Of a stretch of 64,000 nt of DNA, positions 35,245 through 46,041 are shown piece after piece. The translations under genes and the position numbers were made by a program. Position 1 is the stretch's first letter. Each line of letters begins with the position of its first letter. The notes beneath the pieces were generated by a model. It had not been told where the DNA came from. It did not search any database and was given only the letters and a program-made list of their open reading frames with translations. Source of the stretch: Adiantum capillus-veneris (taxonomy: Eukaryota > Streptophyta > Polypodiopsida > Polypodiales > Pteridaceae). The stretch spans positions 109,716,469 to 109,780,468 of the forward strand of contig CM043951.1 in assembly GCA_014529385.2 (NCBI GenBank), written 5' to 3'.

Positions 35245-35498
35245 ATACCCTCCCTATCATCTCATGGTGGTACCACCTTGCAGTCCCTAGGTGAGCCTGA
35301 TGATGCGTGAGCACACCTCGACACGAGGACCCACACTATACATTGTACACCACATGCCCCACCCTACCACACCGTTTTGCATAGTATAGGCTCATTTCAG
35401 TTTGTACCTTTTTTAAAAATTTTCCGATGCCTAGAGCATCAACACATGCATATGATATTGTCTCATAGGTCGAGTTCGGCCTTTCGAAGACGTTAATA

Positions 35499-35551
<53 letters not shown>

Positions 35552-35596
35552 CTCACTCCCCTTGGTCTCTACGCTTTCGCATCGCCGACTTTGACA

Positions 35597-35608
35597 TGGT
35601 ATCAGAGC
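35597..35608 (+). promoter_or_regulatory. Primer binding site, family L
   Basis: TGGTATCAGAGC directly after the LTR end TTTGACA; initiator-Met tRNA type. Confidence 0.92.
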
Positions 35609-37623
35609 TTCTTGGTGGAGCTTAGTGCTAGAAGACCTTGGATGAAGGAGCAGCTCTTGGAGAAGAGATCCCCTTGAGAAGAAGTGTGAGACCCACTGGC
35701 GACGCCACCTTCACCCCTCCCCATCTCCTGTAGTGTTTTAGAAGGCAGTTGGCGCTGCACTAAGCTTCCTTGCCAACATTTTCAAAACGCTGCCCCGCAA
35801 CAACTGTCCCCTCGACCCCCCATCCCCTGCCATCGAGCGTTTTGAAACGCCGCTGTCCGTAGACAGCCTCCCCTTGCGACAAATTTTTCCCCTGCGTTTT
35901 GAAACCCCGGCAGTCATCGAGCTGCCCCCCCCCCCCCATCGAGCGTTTTGAAACGCCGCTGTCCGTGGACAGCCTCCCCTTGCGACAGATTTTTACCCTG
36001 CGTTTTGAAACCCCGGCAGTCATCCAGCTGCCCCCCCCCCCCCCCCCCTCTGCGAGGGTTACTGCGTTTTAAAATGCTGCCCCATGGCGGCACTCCTTGA
36101 CAACGGCGACAAGTCTCTCCTTCTTTGGTAATGAAAAACAGCCATCACACTATGACCCAGCTTTTTGAAACACTGTGAGCCAACACTGTTGGACGGCATT
36201 TGTCTGTTGAAAGGATTAAAGTCGGCCACCATAGAGAAACCCGTGCAATGCTTTCGAGGAGTGACTTGGGAGTTGAACAAATAGGAACGGCTCAAGAGAG
36301 GGCGAGGCAAAGTTTTGATCTACGGAGCCTTGATTTGTTCAAGAGCTCCCACATGGCAATTTCGAGGCGGATTGTAGTGAGTGCGGAGCGGCTTGGGAAA
36401 TTTCTATCTGCTTGGATGAAATTCTTACCCATTGCTATGCACAGTTTATTCTAGAGCTTTGGATTTGTTTGAGAGGCATACCACAAGGCAAACGTGTGGA
36501 GCGGCTATCGGAGAGAGAGTTTCAGATTTGAGAGAGGGAATCAGATTGTGCGGAGCCCATTGCGTGTGGAGTTCCTTTGCGTTGGTATTGAATCGGCTTG
36601 GATCTTTTTCGGCTTGGTTTGTACGGCCATTTTTTGGAGTGCGAGAAGGTACTGGATTACCCAACCTCTTGCAACTTCAATATGTCCCTACCTTGCTCAA
36701 GGCAGGACGCCAACGACCAAAGACAACCAAAAGCTATAGATAACGGATCGTCAACCATCCATTTAGTGGCCTATGCATCGGCTCAAGGAACCCAAAAAAT
36801 TGTTTGGCTCGAGTTTGCGAAGTCAAAAGCAACTGGTGGAGCTCGCTAGAGGACAATGACAAAGTTCAGTTGGACAAGGATGGCATTATCATTACTCAAT
36901 TAGCTGCCTTGATACCCGGGAGGTATGACCACAGTTATGATTGTCATTCAACACTTTGTTTGGCTCGATAGTGTGAAGCCAAAGGAAAAAGCAGGAACTT
37001 ACAGATAGACAACGACAAAGGCAAGCTGGACAAAGATTATTGTAATAAATATTTGACAGTGTAGATCGGCATGGCACTCGTGGCAGTAGCCATAGTGGTC
37101 TCGATGTCAGATTTCTAGTCAAATGACAGGTGTCACCACTAGCTTCAGCCAGAGAGAGGCTTGTGAGTGGCAGAGAGCAGCAAGCAAGCAATGCTCACTA
37201 TAACTAATTTGGACCCTTGTGTTGGAGTTAAACTTATGTGTTTTTGGACCCGTAGGTTGGATTTCAATCACATGCATCTGGCACGGAACCAATCAGACGT
37301 CTAAAACACTATGGATGGGCTAGCCAATTCATTGTTGTTGATTAGATTATGGACATGATGTGTTCCAATAGTTCATTATCTTGGAGTTTTATATTTTGGA
37401 CGTGATGTATTCACGAATGGGGATTATTGGAGGTAGTATGGTATACAGATAAAAGCTTCTACAAAGGCAACCGTTGCTCAAGATTATATTGCTTTCAGGT
37501 ACAAAGTTGAGGAGAGCTACACCAAGGTGTATCCAGTATCCCGGCCGGTGTTGGGGTGTCCATGGTAGCTTCTTCATCGACTTGGTCTCACTACTCACGT
37601 CCACTATGAGCTGCAAAGAAGGG
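35609..37623 (+). mobile_element. Family L internal region, complete copy
   Basis: Together with LTRs 31377-35596 and 37624-37898 this is one of the most complete family L units. It has no gag or pol motif. At 35831-36042 a 106-bp unit with GCGTTTTGAAACGC and poly-C is duplicated in tandem. At 36166 AACACTG and CAGTGTT-like arms form a small hairpin seen in most copies. A polypurine-like stretch precedes the 3' LTR. Confidence 0.82.
35831..36042. repeat. Tandem duplication (2 x 106 bp) with poly-C
   Basis: The two units start CATCGAGCG at 35831 and 35937 and differ at few positions outside the poly-C run. Confidence 0.9.
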
Positions 37624-37813
37624 TGTTAAAGTTTGGGCATTTCAAGTGAATGTCCAATGTGATCCCATTATTTAGGTTGGCTCTTAGGTATTTATTTTAC
37701 TTATTTGTCAAAGTCTTGGGTAGGGCAATTTATTGGGATTGCTATATAACCAACCACTTGCCTCCATTGTACACACATTCAATTATTCATTGGAAAGGTT
37801 GATTGGTTCAGGA

Positions 37814-37852
<39 letters not shown>

Positions 37853-37898
37853 GCTCACTCCCCTTGCTCTCTACGCTTCCGCATTGTCAACTTTGACA
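37624..37898 (+). repeat. Family L LTR
   Basis: It starts TGTTAAAG and ends CTTTGACA, a near-perfect 8-bp terminal inverted pair. The CT tract is 37815-37849, with CTATATAACC as TATA region. Length 275 bp. Confidence 0.9.
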
Positions 37899-37910
37899 TG
37901 GTATCGGAGC
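37899..37910 (+). promoter_or_regulatory. Primer binding site, family L
   Basis: TGGTATCGGAGC, one change from the initiator-Met consensus, directly after the LTR. Confidence 0.85.
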
Positions 37911-38530
37911 TTCTTGGTGGAGCTTAGTGCTTGAAGCGCTTGGCATGGAGGCGAAGCTCTTGGAGAAGATATTCCCTTGAGAAGAAGAGTGTGACCCATT
38001 GTCACCGCCACCTTCACCCCTCACCATATCCTGTAGCGTTTTAGAACACAGGCGGTGCTGCACTAAGTTCACTCACCAATGTTTTCAAAACTCTACCCTG
38101 CAGCAACTGTCATCTCCCTTGCCACGGAGTGTTTTGAAACATTAGCAGTCATTCAGCTCCCCCCATGTCCCTTGCGTTTTGATACGCCTTGTCCACGCCG
38201 CCACTTCCCCCCCACATTTATTTCATTTTAAAATGCTTCCCCATGGTGGCACTCCTTGACGACAGCGACATTCTCTCCTTCTTTAGCAATGACAAACATC
38301 CATCACACTATGACACAGCATTTTGAAACACTGTAAGCCAGCAGTGTTGGACTACATTTTTCTGCTACTAAAAGAATTCAAGTCAGACACCATACAGAAA
38401 GCCGTGCAATGCTTTGGAGGAGTGTCTTGTTACTTGAAGAAGTGGGAACGGCTCATAAGAGTGCAAGGAAACGTTTTGATCTGTGGAGCTTTCACCTCTT
38501 CGTTCTCCGTGCACGGCACCATACCAAGCA
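37911..38530 (+). mobile_element. Family L internal region, 5' part only
   Basis: It follows the primer site and the family's conserved start, then loses similarity at about 38530 (near GGGGGGTTAGCAAACG). Confidence 0.75.
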
Positions 38531-41500
38531 GCCATATGGGGGGTTAGCAAACGACGGAGCAGTACGGATTTTCAACATGCACAATTTTTTGTAAAAGTCA
38601 GAAATTCACAACACTTATCAAGTGTGAATTTCAGTTGCAATAGATTTCTCGAATGCAAGGTAGTAGAGGCACTGATGCCTTTCCCACAACACTCTGCAAC
38701 AGATTTCTCGAATGCAAGGCATGCAAAGTACATCGATCATGAAAGCGACCAACTTGTCATAGGATTGGAAGATTCGCCCAAATGCCATTGCATAAATTTG
38801 ACATGCAAGGGAGGTACGCATCTCAATAAGGTTTACAATTTTTGTATTTGACCAAAAGTTTTCAGGCAAAACATGCACGAATGGTTAACTTTCGCGAGGT
38901 TGCTACCATTTGGTACTGTCATCCAATTGCATTCAGGAAAGTACAGGCCGTGCCTGTAATTGGTAGTACAGTACAGATGTTGGCATGGGCAACTAATTTT
39001 TTTCGTTTACTCTTTGTTTGTGCCATAAGGTAAATGTTTATATGCCTTGGGTACGGCATTTTGCTCGACAAAGCCACAAATTGGTGGGAATTACTTTCGG
39101 TATACCACCGTCATAAGCTGCACGATGGTGCTTCCAACATGTTTTCACAACCGAACAAGGCTCCAACAAGGCAAAGTTACCTAGCAAGTAAGGGCAAGGT
39201 AGGCATGGTCTCTGACTTGTAAGCCTACTCGAAAACTTCTCTGGTGTTGATGCAAACTGGTCCTCAGTTCTTGTTGTTAGTTTTGGCCATGCAATGAGGA
39301 GGATCACGGCTCCATGCACTTATTGGCCATCGATATTGTTACCTAACATCTCTTGATATGTCTTGGAGGGGGAAAGCAAGGATTCCAGAAGGAGGGCTCC
39401 ATATCTACATACATGTCAAGGACAATATTTACGTATATATCAAGGACAATGTAATCAAGCCAAGCAGGTACACATTACATATTTTGCAAGTTTTTCTGCT
39501 TTTTAGTACATGGGTCCAGTTCAACAAGGTCGATTATCAGTAAATACTCGACAAACTCGACTTTCTTTTGCTCTGTAAATTGGTAAGAATATTTGTTCGC
39601 TATGAGCATAGAAGTATTTATGTGAAGCACCGCTTTCATAATTGCTCAATTTTGTATTGAGACTTCGCATGTTTGGCATATGCTATGAGCATAACAACTT
39701 GGAAGGGATTTAACACTATGCTTGCATGATATTTCATTGCATACCAGATGGGTGTGCATGCCATATGAGAGTGTATATGATACACGTGACAACTCTCTCT
39801 TGCTCGTTCGAATCGGCTCTGAGTCGGATTCGACCTTCACAAGTTAAAGACATCTTGACCCTAAACTATGTTAAGATTTGCTTCATTTTTTCATGCTTAT
39901 GCATTTCCGTCGTAAAGGATTTTCAATTATGAAAAGCAAAGAACTTTGCCAATTACACATGAAGCAAGGCTTCTATCTCGTGCTAAGATGCTGCCTCTTG
40001 GCTAGACATCAAGGGAATTGGCACCCACGGTTTGGGCACTGGCAACCATTGGAATATCTCCTCATAGCTTCCCGACGGTGCACGGCACTTATGATTTTGG
40101 CTTTTATGTTTGAGCCATCACTGTATCCAAGGGCTTACAATTCTGCATGCAAGGCATGCTAGCGAGGTGGATTCAATTCTATCGCTTCATGCATTACGCT
40201 TCTGCTATCACACTAGTAACTCTATCACAAACAAGAGGCAAGGTGCCACTGCTAAGTCATTCTCATACAATCACGACCCCTGCAAGGGAGGTAGGTCAGG
40301 ATGTATATGTGTTTTTCTTGTTGCCTCTCTCGATGAGAGCGTCATACAGACAGCTTATTGTATGATTATACGATAAGCTGCAAATCAGGCATAAGATGCC
40401 TAAGAGCACACATTCTTGGCGCGCACTCTAGAAATTTAAGGAAAATTCCTCAGCCCAACATGCTCTTCTTCTTTCTCTTTTTCTTATTTCTCTCAAGAAT
40501 AATGAAAACTTTCTAAGAAGCTTTTGATACATGTTTTGTTTGGGAGTCAACATGAACCAAGGTGCTCTAACTCTCAGCTAGAAATTGGCCAAGATGCCGT
40601 TCACATTAGTTTTCATTGCTTTATCCATTGAACGGTAATTGCCGTAAGAGCTAGGAGCCACACACAGGCTGGCTAAGAGCCATTGTCAGATTTTGGGTAG
40701 GACCCAACTATTGGCATTCCTTGGGTGATTGTTCTTATGATTGAACAGATCTGCCCAGTGGAGTACACATCGAATACATCGACGTTCATGGACGAGCAAG
40801 AGTCTTGTCATTTCAGAGGATTAGAGTGTCATTTTTGCACTATATGTTTCTAGTGCGACGCTCAAGTTGGGTTTTTGATACACTTGCACTTACATCAGTT
40901 GATCTATACCATGGAGTCTAGAGGCAGCAAACAGTTGAGACAGCATGGCTGTTGATACGAGCTAGGCATCTCACTTATGTGGATTTGTTGCTCTCTCTAT
41001 AGCACTACGAGTGTCTATGGCATCACAGTTTTGGGGTACGACCCAGTGGTTGCTTACTAAATCACCCCATATACATTGAGCATCACAGTTTGATCTATTT
41101 CTATTATACTTTTAAGGAAATAATTCCCCAATCTACCATGCGGTAGCAAAAAAATTCAACTTTCCAAGTTGATTCTCAACATTCTGTACACGGTTAACTA
41201 GGTTGGGTATCATTACCTGATAGTTGATCAGTTTCTACAAAGGGTCTTACCAAGGGGTTTGACTACATAGATTCTACCCAACGGGTTTGGATTGCAAAGG
41301 CAACACCCAGGGTTTCTAGTACAATGTTTCTTGATTGTTTCACAGGTGGGAGACGTGCTCCTGTGCATTTGAATACCGGTATCTGAACTTTCAGTTCAAT
41401 CCCCAGGGCCATGCCAAGGGCAGGTCAGAACAAGTATTTTAGGCCGTAGTGTCCTTTGTACATTATGCTGTTATAAATCCACTTGTCGGGTTCAATTTGG

Positions 41501-42650
41501 CACATGTTGTCACATGGGATACAACATGGTCTAGGGACTCAAGTGTGGAGCAATGAATGAGGGTCCTCTCACTCTTGTCGCAGAGTGTTTAGAGTTACCT
41601 CCAGATACAAGTACATCTTGTACTTGTAGGATGTTCTTTTTTCAAACATCCTTAGTTGAGACATATTCCACATGTGACGAATACGAGTCTTTGGGATTGA
41701 CACCAGCACCCACTATTTCAAATATGTGTCACGACAAAGTCCCTAGGTGCTAGTCATATCTGTTTTCTAGACCATTTTTAGCACGACGTATCAGGAGCAA
41801 TTTCATTGCCAAAAATTATCCGATACTTAGAATGACTTGTTGAGGTACAAGTCCTACTAAACAACATTACAGATGGTTGTTTTATATATAGAACGGCTAT
41901 GAGTTGTTAATGAAAAAGTTTCATTGTTTGTACCTAGAAGTGATCATTGTCTCACCTTCTATTATGGTTTAGATGTTTCAGCAAGGCTTGCAAATGATTG
42001 CAACTGAAAGTATTTAGTTTCTTTTCAGAACTATTTACTGTGCTAGACGCATCACATTTGCCGTAAGTATTGGCAAGGATGATGAGGGATATGTAGGTTC
42101 AGATCTGTTTTTTGCTAAATGCATGCACACTAGGTGTTATGGGTCCTAGTGTTTAGCAAAGGCTGATTTGGAACGGCATGCATATTACTCAAGTTGTTGC
42201 TTATGAAGCAATTTGTACTCTATGTGCAGTATCTCTATGAGATTACTTTTGGATCTACTAATCACCAATAGAGATCATGGCTCAGTTTAGGTGTTTGTGG
42301 ATTTTTCAAGTTAACCACGATGGTTATTCCGGACATTGTTCATTCTTCAACAGTGTTACACGATATTGTGATTCCCATTTACTAGCCATCTAGGAAGACT
42401 GTCTGTAAACCATGAGGGAAAACACACCTCAGTACTGTCAGTTATCCAGGGGGATAGGCAGATCACAAAGTGTAATCTTGTGTTGAAGGATATGCAAGGT
42501 GTGTATGTTAGCACCAAGCGATCCAATCAGTAAGAATTTATTGCTCTACTTGGAGTTTTCTTACCATAAGTTAAAGCATGTTTGTGACTAAGAGTAGTCT
42601 CTTCATGTATAAAGCAAGTTCTCAACCTTGAACACTAGTTATGGTGGGGT
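38531..42650. other. 4.1 kb without recognisable genes or repeats
   Basis: I see no conserved protein motif, LTR or terminal inverted repeat. A 24-bp direct repeat (GATTTCTCGAATGCAAGG core) occurs near 38646 and 38700. A 30-bp imperfect palindrome lies at 40351-40380. It could be the badly decayed body of the chromodomain element whose tail begins at 42655, but nothing I can read shows this. Confidence 0.5.
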
Positions 42651-42654
42651 TGTT

Positions 42655-43139
42655 TACTGCTGACGAGAAACGTCAGCAAGTTATCTTCGAGGAAGGGGAG
42701 GAGGTATTTTTACGTGTGCCAGAACATTCAGAAAGTCTCTACTAGGCCAACACCTAAATTATCTCCCAGATATTGTGGGCCTTTCAAAATACTCAAGCGA
42801 GTAGATGATCGTGCCTACAAATTATTGTTACCTACACATTCTCGTATTCCTCTGGTGTTTCATGTAATCCGCTTACGTAAGCGGTTACATGGGGACGACA
42901 ATGTCATTGACCAACAGATTTTGGTTGATTTCGTTGAACCTCCTACCTTACCGCATGAACTTGAAGGTGTTCTCGACTATCATGAGCTAGGTACGCGTCA
43001 TCATGTAAGTCAACAAGCCTTAATCAAGTGGAAAGAACGACCTGAGAAAGGTGCCACTTGGGAAAACATCAGTGTTCTTACGAAGAAGGTCTCCACTTTT
43101 GTTTTCGAGGACAAAAACTCTTCTTTAAGGGGGGAGTAA
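42655..43139 (+). pseudogene. pol: Integrase C-terminus and chromodomain of a Ty3/gypsy chromovirus
   Basis: ADEKRQQVIFEEGEEVFLRV (42660-42719) is the start of the integrase C-terminal domain. After a frameshift near 42735, PKLSPRYCGPFKILKRVDD is the GPY/F module. FHVIRLRKRLHGDD follows. EGVLDYHELGTRHHVSQQAL and KWKERPEKGATWENISVL form a chromodomain of the plant chromovirus type, which guides insertion toward modified histones. The ORF ends at TAA 43137-43139, overlapping the polypurine tract. The rest of pol is not recognisable upstream. Confidence 0.88.
43127..43139 (+). promoter_or_regulatory. Polypurine tract of the chromovirus
   Basis: AAGGGGGGAGTAA overlaps the pol stop and is followed by the LTR start TGTCAAGAC. 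Confidence 0.8.
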
Positions 43140-43266
43140 TGTCAAGACAACGGCAAGGCCGGGCTAGGTAGTGTAGAAAGGGAGTTAGGGCAAAGGGCTA
43201 GGAGCCATGCTGTATAGTGGGTGGTTGGGAGGTGGACTCTTAGGTTCTAGTTCCCTCTGTCTTACA
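43140..43266 (+). repeat. Chromovirus 3' LTR, short or truncated
   Basis: It starts TGTCAAGACAACGG and the only TG...CA-type end before other sequence is ...CTTACA at 43266. At 127 bp it is short for a plant chromovirus LTR, so part is probably deleted. Confidence 0.5.
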
Positions 43267-43535
43267 GCGAGACAGAGAGAGAGTCTCCTGAACCCCGGGG
43301 CGGTCACTTTTTAGAATGTGTATGCTATCACATGAGTTAACCGGAGAGGATTATTAAAAGATCAAAATGCATCAAAATGTATACATACAGAGGGGGGTGG
43401 GAGTTTTTTAAATAGGCACGTAGTGTAAATATAGTATGTATATTGAGGTATTATTAATAACCTCATGAACGCACGTGATATAGGAAGCTTTGGATAAGTG
43501 ACCGCCCCGGGTCCTAAACCAATCAACCTTGGCAG
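43267..43535 (-). repeat. Inverted family L LTR fragment interrupted by a MITE
   Basis: It has an AG stretch, GTCTCCTGAAC, the MITE (43294-43511), then CCAATCAACCTTGGCAG and a switch near 43535 to forward internal sequence. The order matches the inverted-to-forward junction at 31165. Confidence 0.75.
43294..43511. mobile_element. 218-bp MITE, hAT-like
   Basis: Perfect 16-bp terminal inverted repeats (CCCGGGGCGGTCACTT and its mirror) are flanked by 8-bp direct repeats, TCCTGAAC and TCCTAAAC (one mismatch). An uninterrupted version of the target exists at 50480-50500. There is no ORF. An 8-bp duplication fits the hAT superfamily, but the terminal sequence itself is not a known hAT signature that I can confirm. 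Confidence 0.85.
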
Positions 43536-43756
43536 TAAATAAGTAAATGAATGATGATTATTGGATGTATTGTGGTCTACAATTCAAAGTTTCTACAAAG
43601 GCAACTGGTACTCAAGATGGCATTACTTTCAGGTACAAAGTTGAGAAGAGCAACACCGAGGTGTATCCAGTATCCCGATCACTGCTAGGGTGTCCATGGT
43701 AGCTTCTTCATCGACTTGGTCTCACTACTGATTTCCACTATGAGCTACAGAGAGGG
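43536..43756 (+). mobile_element. Family L internal 3' end, forward fragment
   Basis: It has ATTATTGGATGTATTG, then the GTGTATCCAGTATCCCG block and AGAGAGGG before the LTR. Like 31166-31376 it is fused to an inverted LTR fragment. Confidence 0.75.
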
Positions 43757-43935
43757 TGTTAAAGTTTACGCATTGCTCAATGTAATCCCATTATTTAGTT
43801 TGGATTTAGATTTTTATTTTACTTATTTGTCAAAGTCTTGAATATGGCAATTTACTAGGATTGCTATATACGCAACTCCTTGCCTGCATTGTATACACAT
43901 TCAATTATTCATTGCCAAGGGTTGTTGGTTTAGGA

Positions 43936-44003
<68 letters not shown>

Positions 44004-44027
44004 GCTTCCGCATCGTCGACTTTGACA
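43757..44027 (+). repeat. Family L LTR
   Basis: TGTTAAAG to CTTTGACA. The CT tract is 43937-44001. The following primer site is mutated (TGGTAACCGAGC at 44028). Confidence 0.87.
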
Positions 44028-44556
44028 TGGTAACCGAGCTTCTTGGTGGAGCTTAGTGTTTGAAGCCCTTGGCATGGAGGAGCATCTCCTGGAGAAGAGA
44101 TCCCCTTGAGAAGAAGAGTGTGACCCACTGTCACCAGAACCTTCACCCCTCACCATCTCCTGTAGCATTTTAGAATGCAGTTGGCTGCACTAAGTTCCCT
44201 CGCCAACGTTTTCAAAACTCTACCCCGTAGCAACTTCCCCCCCTCACCATCGAGCATTTTGAAACACTGATGTCCACAGGGAGCCTCCCCTTGGAAACGT
44301 CCCCCCCCCCCCCCCCCCCCCCCCTCCCCCCCCTCCCCCCGTCCCTTACGTTTTGAAGAAAGGGGGGGAATCTCTGTTGCCGAAACAGTCGCCAAGTTCT
44401 CTCCCTCTCCTCTGTTAGTAGACAACGTTTCAACACGCAGAAGGGCAGGGGGATTGTTGCTGCCGGTGTTTCAAAATTCACGGGACAGGGGGAGCGGGAC
44501 AAGTTGTCACAGATGGCGTTTCAAAATGTCAATGCGAGGAGATTTTTTGGCGACGC
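44028..44556 (+). mobile_element. Family L internal region, 5' part, cut by element C1
   Basis: It starts at the mutated primer site, passes a 40-bp C-rich run (44301-44340) and several TTTTGAAAC or TTTCAAAAT motifs, and ends where the C1 LTR starts. Confidence 0.75.
44301..44340. repeat. Poly-C tract
   Basis: Forty bases of C with two T interruptions in a family L internal region. Shorter runs occur at the same place in other copies (16727-16749, 35925-35937). Confidence 0.95.
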
Positions 44557-45657
44557 TGTGAGTGGGGTGGAAACACACACAACTCCTCTATAATGACCCA
44601 ACACACACTCTTGGGATGATACACACACACACACACTATGGGGCACTACTCGGCTTCCACAACCCACCTAGCCGAGACAGGGAACACATCAATGAAGTGA
44701 GAGGAGATAGACTACCCATTTGCCCACTCCACACAGAGACACACACACACACACCCAAAAAACTCAGCTCAAAAGGAGAGAATTTATGATGTTTAGATAC
44801 AATTGAGCTTGGGCCAACACCAATGGGACAAATAGCTCACATAATATGGATAAAAAAATGCCAGATACAATCACAAATTGGAGCAGCGGCTTCACTCGTA
44901 GGAGAAACTTACACAGCCAAAACAATAAAAAAACAGTGAGGAATTTGGCAAAATGGACAGCACCATCGCGCCAAGAACAGACCAAAACCCCAGTCTACAC
45001 TGTCAAGTGCTCAAATCCAACCTCGGATGAGCAGTTTATGGCCAAAGTAGGCTCCAAAAACAGCAAAAACTTTGCTCTTAGGTTTTTTAGTTCCCACACT
45101 TAGCTTTATTACTTGGGCACCTTTGGACTTTTAGTTGACCTCAAACGGACCCCGAACAGGCCAAAAAGTGGCCTCACAGTGCATAGTTGTCACCCTGCTA
45201 CATCCATCCGCACACCTGACACACAACTTTTTCCAAAAATGCGTCCCGCAATCATGTGAAGTGGCCCCCAAATATAGTCCTCATGATGACCTTTCTGCAT
45301 AATTATCACAAGAAAACATCCACGTTGTGTCCGTACTTATCCACGTGCAAGTATTGACCCCATTTGACCTCCTGACGCCACTAGATGTCATCTAAGGCAC
45401 CTGCTAACCTCATGGCTTCAGCCCGCGGAGAGCTTCCGCGAGAAGTTTTACGCGCTATCAACTCCTCGTTATTATAGAAAAAACACACTGATACTGGTGA
45501 CGATAAAAATCGATGCACTATGTACATGTTGTCCTACTTGTACACATGTGGACCCCACGTAACCACCTGGATCTGGAAAATGGATAATGCTTTATTCGAT
45601 GCACCATGCATGGGTATGTATATCTACGAAATCCCTTGCTCCAGAAAACTCCTAACA
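44557..45657 (-). repeat. 3' LTR of element C1
   Basis: The plus-strand edges are TGTGAG and CTAACA. It matches 49056-50266 and 61512-62653. It contains CA-rich microsatellite stretches near 44620 and 44740. Confidence 0.88.
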
Positions 45658-45685
45658 TAACCTGCCCATCCCCTAGCCTTCTAGA

Positions 45686-46041
45686 TCATTCATCCTCAGC
45701 AGAAGTAGAAAAAAGAGATATGAGACTCGCCGCGTCACAGGTGTCTTCATCCCTCACAGACATTACTTTCTCCATAGACAGCTCATCTTGCTCCACCATC
45801 ATTAACCTGGTATGATATAATTTAAGACACGATCCATTTATCCTTGTCTTATGTAAAATCACATTTACGTTAGCCAACTGATATGTACCGTTCGAAAAAC
45901 ACTCCACAACCCTTTGATCTCTTCATAGGAAGTAATGAACAAATCAGGGAAACTAGCCAGCATGTGCAAATATATCTCCTTCTCCATAGCTGAGAGGTCC
46001 CCACTAATCATTTGTGTCATCAATTCCTGCTTCTTTGACAA
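45686..46041 (-). pseudogene. pol: Fused RT-entry and integrase-tail remnant (C1)
   Basis: Read on the minus strand, the frame after the protease ORF continues SGDLSAMEKEIYLHMLASF and a SYEEIKG block, the lead-in to Ty3/gypsy RT. It then jumps, near 45915, to VECFSNGTYQLANVN and LYHTRLMMVEQDELS. The latter equals the last 90 residues of the C2 integrase. The join removes roughly the whole RT-RNase H-integrase core. A shared TCAAGG-like stretch at the joint suggests microhomology-mediated deletion or template switching. Confidence 0.82.

Larger units (their letters stand above)
31623..35501 (+). mobile_element. LINE (APE-type non-LTR retrotransposon) inserted in a CT microsatellite
   Basis: A 3.9-kb element with endonuclease, reverse transcriptase and a C-terminal Cys/His motif, in order on the plus strand. 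The 3' end is CGTTAATAAAG joined directly to CTCTCT, with no poly-A. Both flanks are CT repeats of the same host LTR, so the target duplication is masked by the microsatellite. The copy has several frameshifts and stops and is inactive. Confidence 0.88.
31377..35596 (+). repeat. Family L LTR split by a LINE
   Basis: The left part (31377-31622) starts TGTTTAAG and ends inside the CT tract. The right part (35502-35596) resumes in CT repeats and ends ...CTTTGACA before a primer site. The LTR without the LINE is about 340 bp. Confidence 0.88.

Noticed and set aside
39358-40376. Several short open frames in 38531-42650
   Set aside because: Short, no conserved motif and no codon structure that separates them from chance.
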